From Comamonas sp. GB3 AK4-5 (GTDB taxonomy: Bacteria > Pseudomonadota > Gammaproteobacteria > Burkholderiales > Burkholderiaceae_C), in NCBI RefSeq assembly GCF_041320665.1, contig NZ_CP166730.1:4464001-4528000 (forward strand): DNA of 64,000 nt, in the 5' to 3' direction. Made by a program: the position numbers and the translations under genes. The number at the start of each line of letters is the position of its first letter. The first letter of the stretch is position 1. Below, piece after piece: positions 1-8,600 of this stretch. Below the pieces are notes generated by a model that did not search any database, was not told where the DNA came from, and saw nothing but the letters and a program-made list of their open reading frames with translations.

Positions 1-1
1 G

Positions 2-841
2 CACGACGCCAAGGCCGCCTACGAGCGCGCCGTCAACCTGGGCGCCTGGGGCTATGCCGGCACGGCCGCTCCGGGTGAACTCCAGATCCCTGCCATCAAG
101 GGCGTGGGCGACAGCCTGATCTATCTGGTGGACCGCTGGCGCGGCAAGCACAACGCCCAGCCGGGCGACATCGGCAACATCGGATTTTTTGACGTGGACT
201 TTGTGCCCCTGCCCGGCGTCAGCACCGCCGACATGCTGCAAGTGCCAGGCCATGGGCTGACCTATATCGACCACCTGACCCACAACGTGCACCGTGGCCG
301 CATGGTGGAGTGGGCCAATTTCTACGAGCGCTTGTTCAACTTCCGCGAGGTCAAGTACTTCGACATCGAGGGCCAGGTCACCGGAGTCAAGAGCAAGGCC
401 ATGACCAGCCCCTGCGGCAAGATCCGCATTCCCATCAACGAGGAAGGCAAGGAAAAGGCCGGGCAGATCCAGGAGTACCTGGACATGTACCAGGGCGAGG
501 GCATACAGCACATTGCCATGGGCTCGGACGATTTGTACGCCACCGTGGACGGCCTGCGCGCCGGCGGCATGCGTTTGCTGGACACCATAGACACCTACTA
601 CGAACTGATCAACAAGCGCCTGCCCGAGCACGGTGAGCCCGTGGCAGAGTTGAAGAAACGCAAGATCTTGATCGATGGCAGCGGCCAGAAGCTGCTGCTG
701 CAGATCTTCAGCGAAAACCAGCTCGGCCCCATCTTCTTCGAGTTCATTCAGCGCAAGGGCGACGACGGCTTTGGCAATGGCAACTTCAAGGCGCTGTTCG
801 AGAGCATTGAGCTAGACCAAATGCGCCGCGGCGTTCTTTGA
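2..841 (+). CDS. hppD: 4-hydroxyphenylpyruvate dioxygenase (5' end outside window)
   Basis: This is the C-terminal ~280 residues of the non-haem Fe(II) enzyme that turns 4-hydroxyphenylpyruvate into homogentisate in tyrosine catabolism. The reading frame is open from base 2, so the start lies upstream of the window. Three iron-ligand regions of the family are visible: the His in YIDHLTHNV, the His in GEGIQHIAMGSDD, and the Glu in FFEFIQRKGDDGFG, followed by the closing helix GNFKALFESIE. The gene is followed 167 bp later by phhA on the same strand, so the pair would convert phenylalanine through tyrosine toward homogentisate (the tyrosine transaminase is not in the window). Confidence 0.96.
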   Translation, partial: HDAKAAYERAVNLGAWGYAGTAAPGELQIPAIKGVGDSLIYLVDRWRGKHNAQPGDIGNIGFFDVDFVPLPGVSTADMLQVPGHGLTYIDHLTHNVHRGRMVEWANFYERLFNFREVKYFDIEGQVTGVKSKAMTSPCGKIRIPINEEGKEKAGQIQEYLDMYQGEGIQHIAMGSDDLYATVDGLRAGGMRLLDTIDTYYELINKRLPEHGEPVAELKKRKILIDGSGQKLLLQIFSENQLGPIFFEFIQRKGDDGFGNGNFKALFESIELDQMRRGVL

Positions 842-872
842 GCGGCGTCCACACGCCCCTGCATGTGTCGTT

Positions 873-974
873 GGCCCGCCTGGTCGTAGCGCTGCTACTG
901 CCTGCGGCGGGCCGCCTCGCCTGCATCGCGCATCTGGCGATGCGCAGGGCCGTGTGAACCCCCGAACTTCCGGC
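873..974 (+). repeat. structured intergenic repeat, copy A (nested hairpin)
   Basis: It lies between hppD and phhA, starting 31 bp after the hppD stop. An outer 8-bp stem (GGCCCGCC at 873-880 with GGCGGGCC at 906-913) encloses a 16-base inner block, CGTAGCGCTGCTACTG at 885-900, which itself folds as GTAGC/GCTAC. The outer stem is followed immediately by GCCTCGCCTGC (914-924) and later by CGAACTTCCGGC (963-974). A second copy lies at 42801-42880 with the same spacing (4 nt, 16 nt, 5 nt) but a different, still fully paired, outer stem. It is either a dispersed repeat family or a structured RNA element in the 3'/5' UTR. Confidence 0.7.
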
Positions 975-1008
975 GAAGTCCAAATCGCCGACCAGCAAGG
1001 AGAAGACC

Positions 1009-1872
1009 ATGGGAGCCACTCCCGCCGTTTACGGCCAATCCAGCCGCCCACCACGGGGCGACTACAGCCGCGCAGCCAACGACTACACCTGCTCGCAGGA
1101 CTACGCGGCCTATACCGAGGCGGAACATGCCACCTGGCGCCAGCTGTACACACGCCAAAGTGCGTTGCTGCCGGGGCGGGCCAGCAGCGACTTCATCGCC
1201 TGCCTGCCGCAGCTGGGCGCCAGCGAGCGCATTCCCCACTTCGATGACATCAACCTGCGCCTGAGCGCCGCCACGGGCTGGCAGATTGTGGGCGTGCCGG
1301 GGTTAATCCCCGAGCTGGATTTCTTTCGCCTGCTCAGCCAGCGCCGCTTTCCGGTGACGGACTGGATACGCACGCCCCAGGAGCTGGACTACATCGTCGA
1401 GCCCGACATCTTTCACGACCTGTTCGGCCATGTACCGCTGCTGTTCCATCCGGTACTGGCCGACTACATGCAGGCCTATGGCGCGGGCGGGCTGAAAGCT
1501 GCCGAGCTGGGCGCCACCGAGCTGCTGGCGCGCCTGTACTGGTACAGCATAGAGTTCGGCCTGATCCGCGAATCCGGTGGCCTGCGCGCCTATGGCGCCG
1601 GCATCTTGAGTTCCGCCGGCGAGCTGGCCTACAGCGTCAGCAGCCCCCAGCCCCAGCGCCTGCCGCTGCAGCTGACGCGCACCATGCGCACGCGCTACCG
1701 CATCGACGCCTACCAGCAGACCTATTTCGTCATCGACGATATGCAGCAGCTGCTGGACTTTGCCAACACCGACTTTGCGCCGCTGTACGCCGATTTGCGC
1801 GGCCAGCCCGCCATCGAGGCCGGCGCCCTCCAGCCCGGCGAACAAGCCCTGGCCTTGCCCGCCACCGCGTAA
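1009..1872 (+). CDS. phhA: phenylalanine 4-monooxygenase
   Basis: This is a pterin-dependent aromatic amino acid hydroxylase converting phenylalanine to tyrosine with Fe(II), O2 and tetrahydropterin. The 287-residue length fits the single-domain bacterial enzyme. The iron-binding facial triad is visible as H136 and H141 in FHDLFGHVPLL and E182 in YWYSIEFGL. The start is set by an AAGGAG ribosome binding site a few bases upstream of the ATG. It sits directly downstream of hppD, consistent with one phenylalanine/tyrosine degradation unit. A tetrahydropterin-recycling enzyme (phhB) is not seen next to it, but pteridine-related genes occur at 48-50 kb. Confidence 0.97.
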   Translation: MGATPAVYGQSSRPPRGDYSRAANDYTCSQDYAAYTEAEHATWRQLYTRQSALLPGRASSDFIACLPQLGASERIPHFDDINLRLSAATGWQIVGVPGLIPELDFFRLLSQRRFPVTDWIRTPQELDYIVEPDIFHDLFGHVPLLFHPVLADYMQAYGAGGLKAAELGATELLARLYWYSIEFGLIRESGGLRAYGAGILSSAGELAYSVSSPQPQRLPLQLTRTMRTRYRIDAYQQTYFVIDDMQQLLDFANTDFAPLYADLRGQPAIEAGALQPGEQALALPATA

Positions 1873-2059
1873 GTCTTCATAGCCACCAGCACTGATGGCC
1901 CGCGGGCTTTCATGCCTGGGGGCTGCAGACGGCGGCGGATCGGCCCGTCTGCCCCCAGGCTTGCACAGCCCTAGCCAGAACTCGGAAACCACGGCTGTGC
2001 CTATAGTGGCGGTTTGATGGGCATGCGGCCCCGCAGCCCCATTCACCCGAGCGACCACC

Positions 2060-4510
2060 ATGCAGTCCTTTTGCACCCATTTGCTGCGCTGGCTTGTGGC
2101 CTTGCACCTGTGCATGGGCCTGGCCCATGCGGCCGACCCACTGATCCTGCCCGACTCCGGCATGGATCCACAGGCCCAGCTCCAAAGCGTTGCCTCCACC
2201 CTGGAGAAAGTGCATGCATCCCTGGATGATGCCGAAGCCACCGACACGCTGCAGACGCTGGTGGAGCAGTCGATCAAGGCCAAGCGCGACGCCGACGCCG
2301 CCGTGACCCAGCTGGAGCCGCTGCTCAAACAGCTGGATGCCCGCATGGCCCAGTTGGGCCCTGCAGCCGACGGCGCCGCCGAAGGCAGCGACATCCGCGA
2401 GCAGCGCAAGCTGCTGGGCCAGCAGCAAACCGATCTGGGCTCCTCCATCAAGCGCGGCAAGCTGCTGTCCGTGGAAGCGCAGCAGACCGCCAGCTCCATC
2501 GAGCAGATGCGCGCCCAGCAATTCAACGCCCAGATCGCCAGCAAGGCCATCTCACCGCTGTCGCCCGCGCTGTGGCGGCAATTTGCCGAGCAGCTGCCGG
2601 CCGATATGCAGCGCCAGGCCGCGCTGATGCGTCAGGGCCAGGCCAGCCTGATCAGCGCCATCGAACAACATGGCTGGAGCAAGCCGCTGCGAGGCCTGCT
2701 GATAGCCCTGGTGTTGATGTTCCCGCTGCGCATGTGGCTGCGCCACCTGGGCCGCCAGTTCGCCATGTCCAAGCGCGCACCCGATGGCCGCTTGCGCCGC
2801 ACCGGCCTGGCCGTGTGGCAGCTGGTGGTGGGCACCGTGCTGCCCGGTCTGGCCAGCCTGGTGTTCATCGAACATCTGCGCGACATCGAGGCCATTGCAC
2901 CGCGCCTGCAAAGCGTGGCGGACACCTGGATCAAGTCCTCGTTCGTGGCAGCCTTCTTCCTGTCCATCAGCGCCAGCCTGCTGGTGCCCAAGCGGCCGTC
3001 CTGGCGATTGCTGGCCATCGACGACATCGCCGCGCCGGCCCTGACCCGCTACGCCTGGGGCGCTGCGCTGCTGACCTGGTTTTCCATGATGCTCAACGCC
3101 GTGGACATTGCCGCACGCACCAGCACCGTCAGCACCGTGGCACTGGATGGACTGGTGGCGCTGACCTATGTGGGCCTGATCCTGGGCGTGCAGCTCACCA
3201 TCAACCAACAGCGCAAGCGCCAGGCTGCCCCCCATTCCACCGAAAGCGGCCACCACGAGCCCCAGACACGCAGCGGCTGGCTGCTGCTGGCCTGGCTGGG
3301 CGGCCATATCACCGTGCTGGCCGCACTGGTGGCGGCACTGCTGGGCTATCTGAATTTTTCCGTGTTCGTGGCCACGCAAATGGTGTGGATCACCGTGGTG
3401 GTGCTGGCCACTTCGCTGCTGATGAAGTTTGCCGACGACTGCTGTACCTGGATGTTCGAGAGCGCAAGCCGCATGAACCAGGCCATCAGCCAGGGCACCG
3501 GCCTGAGGCCGGCCCGGCTGGAGCAGTTGGGCGTGCTGCTGTCGGCCCTGCTGCGCGTATGCCTGCTGCTGCTGGGCGTGGCCGCGCTGACGGCCCCGTT
3601 TGGCAATGCCAACTACCTGATGGGTTGGGGCTCTGCCCTGGCCCAGGGGGTGTCTGTGGGCGGCAGCACGCTGACCCCCATGACCTTGCTGCGTGCCGCC
3701 CTGGTGCTGGTGCTGGGCCTGACCTTTTTCCGCGCCCTGCAGCACTGGCTGGTGGACACCTATCTGCCCAAGACCGAGCTGGACATTGGCGCACGCAACT
3801 CCATCAGCACGGTGACGCGCTATGTGGGCATCATCCTGTCCGGCCTGTGGACGCTGGCCGCCCTGGGCATAGGCTTTGAGCGGGTGGCCCTGCTGGCCAG
3901 TGCGCTGTCGGTGGGCATCGGTTTTGGTCTGCAGGCCATCACGCAGAACTTTGTCTCCGGCTTGATTTTGCTGGCTGAGCGCCCCGTCAAACTGGGTGAC
4001 CGCGTGCGCATCGGCGACCAGGTGGGCGACATCCGCCGCATCAGCGTGCGCGCCACCGAGATCCAGATGGACGACCGCTCCACGCTGATCGTGCCCAACT
4101 CCGAGCTCATCACCAAGTCGGTGCAGAACCTGACCATGGACAACCCCGTGGGCCGTGTCACCATCGCCTTTTCTGTGCCGTTGAATACCGACATCGTGCG
4201 CCTCAAGGAGCTGCTGCTGGGCATTTACACCGCCCATGTGGCCGTGCTCGAGACGCCGGCCCCCAATATGTATGTGGACTCCATCAACGGCAGCGTGGTG
4301 AACATCGTCTGCCATGGCTATGTGGGCAGCCCGCGCAATGCCTATTCCACGCGCAGCGACCTGCTTTTTGCCCTGCTGCGGGACGCTGCCCAGGCTGGCA
4401 TCCCCCTGGTCTCGGCCACGGACATCCACCTGGTGCAGTCCCCGCCGTCCCAGGCTGCGGCCGCCCCGGCAGCGCCCCCTGCGGCGAATCCGGCCACGCC
4501 CAGCACCTAA
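2060..4510 (+). CDS. large MscS-family mechanosensitive channel (DUF3772-type N-terminus)
   Basis: This 816-residue inner-membrane protein has a signal peptide (cleavage near AHAAD, residue ~25), a periplasmic coiled-coil-rich segment (residues ~30-210), many hydrophobic helices (~215-560), and a C-terminal MscS core at about 575-790. The core shows the pore-lining helix with SVGIGFGLQAITQNFVSG, followed by the beta domain GDRVRIGDQVGDIRRISVRATEI. It probably gates non-selectively to release solutes on hypo-osmotic shock. It resembles MscK-like or DUF3772-containing channels rather than the short MscS. It is followed by a strong intrinsic terminator, so it is likely monocistronic. The substrate preference cannot be read from the sequence. 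Confidence 0.92.
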   Translation: MQSFCTHLLRWLVALHLCMGLAHAADPLILPDSGMDPQAQLQSVASTLEKVHASLDDAEATDTLQTLVEQSIKAKRDADAAVTQLEPLLKQLDARMAQLGPAADGAAEGSDIREQRKLLGQQQTDLGSSIKRGKLLSVEAQQTASSIEQMRAQQFNAQIASKAISPLSPALWRQFAEQLPADMQRQAALMRQGQASLISAIEQHGWSKPLRGLLIALVLMFPLRMWLRHLGRQFAMSKRAPDGRLRRTGLAVWQLVVGTVLPGLASLVFIEHLRDIEAIAPRLQSVADTWIKSSFVAAFFLSISASLLVPKRPSWRLLAIDDIAAPALTRYAWGAALLTWFSMMLNAVDIAARTSTVSTVALDGLVALTYVGLILGVQLTINQQRKRQAAPHSTESGHHEPQTRSGWLLLAWLGGHITVLAALVAALLGYLNFSVFVATQMVWITVVVLATSLLMKFADDCCTWMFESASRMNQAISQGTGLRPARLEQLGVLLSALLRVCLLLLGVAALTAPFGNANYLMGWGSALAQGVSVGGSTLTPMTLLRAALVLVLGLTFFRALQHWLVDTYLPKTELDIGARNSISTVTRYVGIILSGLWTLAALGIGFERVALLASALSVGIGFGLQAITQNFVSGLILLAERPVKLGDRVRIGDQVGDIRRISVRATEIQMDDRSTLIVPNSELITKSVQNLTMDNPVGRVTIAFSVPLNTDIVRLKELLLGIYTAHVAVLETPAPNMYVDSINGSVVNIVCHGYVGSPRNAYSTRSDLLFALLRDAAQAGIPLVSATDIHLVQSPPSQAAAAPAAPPAANPATPST

Positions 4511-4528
4511 GAGCGTGTTCAAAGTCTC
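4511..4528. repeat. solitary MITE-end-like sequence
   Basis: AGCGTGTTCAAAGTCTC directly after the channel stop codon matches 15 of 17 bases of the terminal inverted repeat of the 265-bp element at 40559-40823. No second end is found nearby. It may be a remnant of a related element or a coincidence. Confidence 0.35.
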
Positions 4529-4534
4529 CATGCC

Positions 4535-4565
4535 AGAAGCGACCCACAGGGTCGCTTCTTTTTTT
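4535..4565 (+). terminator. intrinsic terminator after MscS-type channel gene
   Basis: A perfect 10-bp stem (AGAAGCGACC / GGTCGCTTCT) with a 4-base loop is followed by a run of eight T. It ends transcription of the channel gene. Confidence 0.9.
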
Positions 4566-4617
4566 GCAGCAGCTTGCGCTGATGCAGATTGCGCTGCAGA
4601 CCTTTTCTACACCAAGA

Positions 4618-5592
4618 TCACATGATGGAGCTGGCCGCATCCGGGCCGGTGCCCGGGCTTGTGCCAGGCTCTGCGCTGCCTTGTTCGACCAGCTGCCGCA
4701 CCAGGGCCCACAGGGCCGGCGCCTGCAGCATCTGCACATGGGCCATGCCATGCAGCCACAGCGGCGTGGCCCCCGGCAGCAAGGCCGTGGTGCCGGGGAA
4801 CACGATGTTGTCGACCTCGGACAGGGCGCAGTGCCAGCGTATCTGGCTGGCCGCGCTGCCAGCGCGCGCCTCCTCGGTTTGCAGCTGACGCAACCAGGGG
4901 TTGCCCGGGCGCATCTGCGCCACATTCGGCCCCCAGGCCATAAAGGCGATGGCCGTACCCTGGTGCGGGGTGGCCACGGTAAGCACGGCCTGCGGGCGCT
5001 GCGGTGCGCAGTCCTGCGGCAGGCTGCGCAACCAGTCGCGCACCATCAGGCCCCCCATGCTGTGGGCCACCACCACCGGACGCAGGCCCGTGGCGGCCCG
5101 TATGCGCTGCGCCGCCGCATCCAGCCGCGCCCGCCCCGTGCCGATACGGTGCAGCAGCAGCGGCATGCTGACGGCCACACAGGGCACGCCCGCCGCGCGC
5201 AGCTGGTGCAGGGCATCGGCCCATATGCCGCGGTTGCACAGCCAGCCATGGACCAGCACCACCCCGGCACTGCCCACGGGCCGGTCGGGCACATAGTCGG
5301 CCTGGGCATCTTCGGCCCAGGCCATGTCCCAGCCAAAGGCGCGCAGCGCGGCCCGGCATTCCGCATTCCAGACCCGCCACAGCACGGCCACCGGCGGCAA
5401 GGGCTCTTTGCGGCGGCGCTTGGCCAGCACCATGCAGGCAAACTGCCCGCCCACCCACAGCCGCCCGCCCAACAGGCACAGCAGCGCCCCGGCCAATGCC
5501 AAGGGAATGGAGCGCGGCCAGGCCCAGGCCAGCCACGCAAGCAGCACCAGCAGATTCATCACCATCACGCACCGCAACCACCAGGCCACCAT
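4618..5592 (-). CDS. alpha/beta hydrolase with N-terminal membrane anchor (lipase/PGAP1-like)
   Basis: The protein has 324 residues. The first ~60 form two hydrophobic helices, followed by a basic AKRRRKE stretch. The rest is an alpha/beta hydrolase: an oxyanion-type VLVHGWLCNRG segment near residue 112, the nucleophile elbow AHSMGG near residue 179 (Ser nucleophile in a G/A-x-S-x-G context), a TPHQGT segment typical of triacylglycerol-lipase/PGAP1-like proteins, and a candidate catalytic His in the C-terminal WLHGMAHVQM region. It is probably a membrane-bound esterase or lipase facing cytoplasm or periplasm; the substrate is unknown. It is divergent from fadD and convergent with the channel gene. 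Confidence 0.85.
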   Translation of the reverse strand: MVAWWLRCVMVMNLLVLLAWLAWAWPRSIPLALAGALLCLLGGRLWVGGQFACMVLAKRRRKEPLPPVAVLWRVWNAECRAALRAFGWDMAWAEDAQADYVPDRPVGSAGVVLVHGWLCNRGIWADALHQLRAAGVPCVAVSMPLLLHRIGTGRARLDAAAQRIRAATGLRPVVVAHSMGGLMVRDWLRSLPQDCAPQRPQAVLTVATPHQGTAIAFMAWGPNVAQMRPGNPWLRQLQTEEARAGSAASQIRWHCALSEVDNIVFPGTTALLPGATPLWLHGMAHVQMLQAPALWALVRQLVEQGSAEPGTSPGTGPDAASSIM

Positions 5593-5818
5593 GAGCTGTT
5601 CCTCCTGCGTGCATTGTGGCGGGGTTGGCGGATGCCGAACAGCATGGGTTTCAGGGCCTTCCCTAGTGCCTGCCCAGCCCTAGTACAAGCCCGATGGCGC
5701 CGCTCACCGTTGACTCCAGAATGGCCGCACAACGCGTGGACGGCAGGAGGTGGCCGATCCCGGCACCTCCCGTACCGGTCCCGTGCCGCGCAAGCTTTTC
5801 CCTTTTCCTGGAGACGGT
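5593..5818. promoter_or_regulatory. divergent intergenic region with CCCTAGT direct repeat
   Basis: This 226-bp gap separates the hydrolase and fadD starts. The heptamer CCCTAGT occurs twice (5661-5667 and 5678-5684), 17 bp apart start to start, which could be a regulator site. No convincing promoter hexamers could be assigned. Confidence 0.3.
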
Positions 5819-7534
5819 ATGGAACGTATCTGGCTGCAGCACTATCCCGAAGGCGTCCCCCATGAGGTGGACACCACGCAATACCGCTCGGTCGCGGCCT
5901 TGCTGGAAGACGCCTTCGCCCGCCATGCCCGCAACCCGTTTTCGGTGTGCATGGATGTGTGGATGGACTACGCCGAGCTGGACCGCCGCTCTGCCCATCT
6001 GGGCGCCTGGCTGCAAAGCCTGGGCCTGGAACCCGGTGCGCGCGTGGCCATCATGCTGCCCAATGTGCCGCAGTTCGCCGTGGCCATGGCCGCCGTGCTG
6101 CGCGCCGGCTACACCTGCGTCAACGTCAACCCGCTCTACACCCCGCGCGAGCTGGAGCACCAGCTCAAGGACTCCGGCGCCACGGCCATCATCGTGCTGG
6201 AGAACTTTGCCCACACCCTGGCCAGCGTGGTCGAGCGCACCGCCGTGCGCCATATCTGCCTGAGCGCCATGGGCGATCTGCTGGGCCCGGCCTACGGCCG
6301 CTGGATCACCTTTGCCGTGCGCCATCTGGCCAAGATGGTGCCGGCCTTCACGCTGCCCCTGTCGGGTGAATCCGGTGGCCGCGTGGTCACACCGCTTCTG
6401 CAGGCGCTGCAGCAGGGCGCCCAGCGCAAGCTGGTCCCCAGCCAGGCCACACACGACTCCATCGCCTTTTTGCAATACACCGGCGGCACCACCGGCCTGT
6501 CCAAGGGTGCGGTGCTGACCCACGGCAACATCATCGCCGCCACGCTGCAGGCCGAGGCCTGGTTCAGCCCGGCGATGAAAGACCTGCCCGACCTGTCCAA
6601 GGTCCACAGCATCGCGGCCCTGCCGCTCTATCACATCTTTGCGCTCACCCTGTGTTTTCTGGCCATGCGCCAGGGCTCCAGCCTGAGCCTGATTCCCAAC
6701 CCGCGCGACATCCCCAAGTTCGTCGCCGTGCTGGCCAAGCGCCCGTTTCAGCTGCTGCCCGGCGTGAACACCTTGTTCAATGCCCTGCTGCAAAACCCCA
6801 AGTTCCGCACCCTGGATTTTTCGCAGCTGCGCGTGTCCCAGGCCGGCGGCATGGCCGCCAGCGAAGGCACGGCCAAGCAATGGCAGCAGGTGACGGGCTG
6901 CCCCATGATCGAAGGCTGGGGCATGAGCGAGACCTGCGCCATAGGCAGCAACAACCCGGTCACGGCCCGGCAATTCAGCGGCAGCATAGGCCTGCCGCTG
7001 CCGGGCATAGACATTGCCATCAAGGACGATGAGGGCCGCGATGTCCCCCTGGGCGAAACCGGCGAGCTGTGCATACGCGGCCCCAATGTGACGGTGGGCT
7101 ATTACAAGCAACCCGAGGAGACACGCGCCGCCTTCACCGCCGATGGATTCATGCGCACCGGCGACATCGGCGTCATGGACGCGCAAGGCTTTTCGCGCAT
7201 CATTGACCGCAAGAAAGACATGATGGTGGTCAGCGGCTTCAACGTCTATCCCAATGAGATCGAGAACGTGATCTCCCTGTGCCCCGGCGTGGTGGAGTGT
7301 GCGGCCATCGGCGTGGAGAGCGCCCATTCGGGCGAAGCCGTCAAGGTGTTCGTGGTGCGCAACGACCCGGCCTTGACCGAAGAGGCCGTGATCCGCTTTT
7401 GCCAGCAGCACCTGACGGGCTATAAATGCCCACGTTCGGTGGAGTTCCGCGACGAGCTGCCCAAAACCAATGTGGGCAAGATCTTGCGGCGCGCACTGCG
7501 CACCGAGGCCAGCCCGGCCGCCGCTGCCCACTGA
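5819..7534 (+). CDS. fadD: long-chain fatty acid-CoA ligase (AMP-forming)
   Basis: This is an acyl-adenylate-forming enzyme that activates fatty acids to acyl-CoA for beta-oxidation or lipid synthesis. The predicted protein is 571 residues, close to E. coli FadD (561). The AMP-binding signature YTGGTTGLSKGAVLTH is at about residue 220, followed by the GWGMSET motif and the C-terminal catalytic lysine region PKTNVGKILRR. The ATG at 5819 is preferred over an in-frame start 69 bp upstream because GGAG precedes it at good spacing and the protein then begins with the usual family N-terminus (MERIWLQHYP). An MBL-fold hydrolase follows 81 bp later on the same strand. Confidence 0.93.
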   Translation: MERIWLQHYPEGVPHEVDTTQYRSVAALLEDAFARHARNPFSVCMDVWMDYAELDRRSAHLGAWLQSLGLEPGARVAIMLPNVPQFAVAMAAVLRAGYTCVNVNPLYTPRELEHQLKDSGATAIIVLENFAHTLASVVERTAVRHICLSAMGDLLGPAYGRWITFAVRHLAKMVPAFTLPLSGESGGRVVTPLLQALQQGAQRKLVPSQATHDSIAFLQYTGGTTGLSKGAVLTHGNIIAATLQAEAWFSPAMKDLPDLSKVHSIAALPLYHIFALTLCFLAMRQGSSLSLIPNPRDIPKFVAVLAKRPFQLLPGVNTLFNALLQNPKFRTLDFSQLRVSQAGGMAASEGTAKQWQQVTGCPMIEGWGMSETCAIGSNNPVTARQFSGSIGLPLPGIDIAIKDDEGRDVPLGETGELCIRGPNVTVGYYKQPEETRAAFTADGFMRTGDIGVMDAQGFSRIIDRKKDMMVVSGFNVYPNEIENVISLCPGVVECAAIGVESAHSGEAVKVFVVRNDPALTEEAVIRFCQQHLTGYKCPRSVEFRDELPKTNVGKILRRALRTEASPAAAAH

Positions 7535-7615
7535 GCCCGGTCTTTCGACACCGGTATTTCAGCCCGCCCGCGCCCAGCCAACACATCTGCGCGGGCCTCT
7601 CTTTTGTAGCTTTGC

Positions 7616-8542
7616 ATGACTGCTTCCGCTTCCCTGCTCTGGCCCGAAATCACTGTGCTGGAGCGCGGTTGGCTCTCCGCCAACAACTATCTCTTTCAAG
7701 GCCCGGAAGGCGCTGCGCTGGTGGACAGCGGCTACTGCATCCACGCCGAGCAGACCGTGGCCCTGGTGCAGGATGCGCTGGGCCAGCAGCCGCTGACGCA
7801 CCTGCTCAACACCCATTTGCACAGTGACCACTGCGGCGGCAATGCCGCGCTGCAAGCGGTCTGGCCCCAGGTGCAGACCTGGATTCCTCCGGGCGAAGCC
7901 GAGGCCGTGCGCGCCTGGGATGAAGCACGCTTGAGCTACCGCCCCACGGGCCAGAACTGCCCGCGCTTTCGCATCGACGGACTGCTGCAGCCCGGCAGCG
8001 AATGGCAATTGGGCGGCCGCCCCTGGCAGGTACATGCTGCCCCCGGCCATGACCCGCATTCCGTCATCCTCTTCGAGCCGGAAAAGCGCTTGCTGATCTC
8101 GGCCGATGCGCTGTGGGAGCATGGCTTTGGCGTGGTGTTTCCCGAGATCGAAGGCGAGCATGCCTTTGCCGAGGTGGGTGCCACGCTGGACCTGATTGAA
8201 GCACTGCAACCCGCCGTGGTGCTGCCCGGCCACGGCCCGCTGTTCACCGGCGTGGACGCTGCCCTGCAAGAGGCCAGACGCAAGCTGGCCGGCTTTGTGG
8301 CCGACCCGCTCAAACACGCGCGCTACGCCGCCAAGGTGCTGCTGAAATACAAGCTGCTGGAATGGCAGCGCATTGCCGTGCCGGACGCCAGCACCTGGGC
8401 CCTGGCCACGCCCTACTACCGCACGCTGCACCAGCGCTACTTTGCTGACAGCACGCCCGAGGCATGGGTGCAGTCGCTACTGGATGACCTGGAGCGCTCG
8501 GGCGCCGCCAAGGTCCAGGACGGTCTGCTCTACAACCGCTGA
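7616..8542 (+). CDS. metallo-beta-lactamase-fold hydrolase
   Basis: This 308-residue protein has the zinc-binding signature THLHSDHCGG (H67, H69, D71, H72) and later metal-ligand candidates in APGHDPHS, SADALWEHGFG and LPGHGPLF. It belongs to the glyoxalase II/MBL hydrolase superfamily. The C-terminal ~80 residues form a helical domain of the kind seen in beta-lactamase-like protein 2 relatives, which often act on thioesters. Its position after fadD allows a role with acyl-thioesters, but this is inference. It is convergent with the carboxylesterase gene downstream. Confidence 0.88.
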   Translation: MTASASLLWPEITVLERGWLSANNYLFQGPEGAALVDSGYCIHAEQTVALVQDALGQQPLTHLLNTHLHSDHCGGNAALQAVWPQVQTWIPPGEAEAVRAWDEARLSYRPTGQNCPRFRIDGLLQPGSEWQLGGRPWQVHAAPGHDPHSVILFEPEKRLLISADALWEHGFGVVFPEIEGEHAFAEVGATLDLIEALQPAVVLPGHGPLFTGVDAALQEARRKLAGFVADPLKHARYAAKVLLKYKLLEWQRIAVPDASTWALATPYYRTLHQRYFADSTPEAWVQSLLDDLERSGAAKVQDGLLYNR

Positions 8543-8600
8543 CCTAGAGCGCGCTGTAGCGCTCCGGACAACTGCACCCAGCGCGCTACGCCAACCCCGC

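Noticed and set aside
2552..4531. 659-codon open frame on the minus strand
   Set aside because: Antisense to the MscS-type channel; His/Gln/Gly-rich shadow typical of high-GC genes.
5750..5818. N-terminal extension of the acyl-CoA ligase
   Set aside because: The additional 23 residues are not family-like and a better ribosome binding site precedes the internal ATG at 5819.
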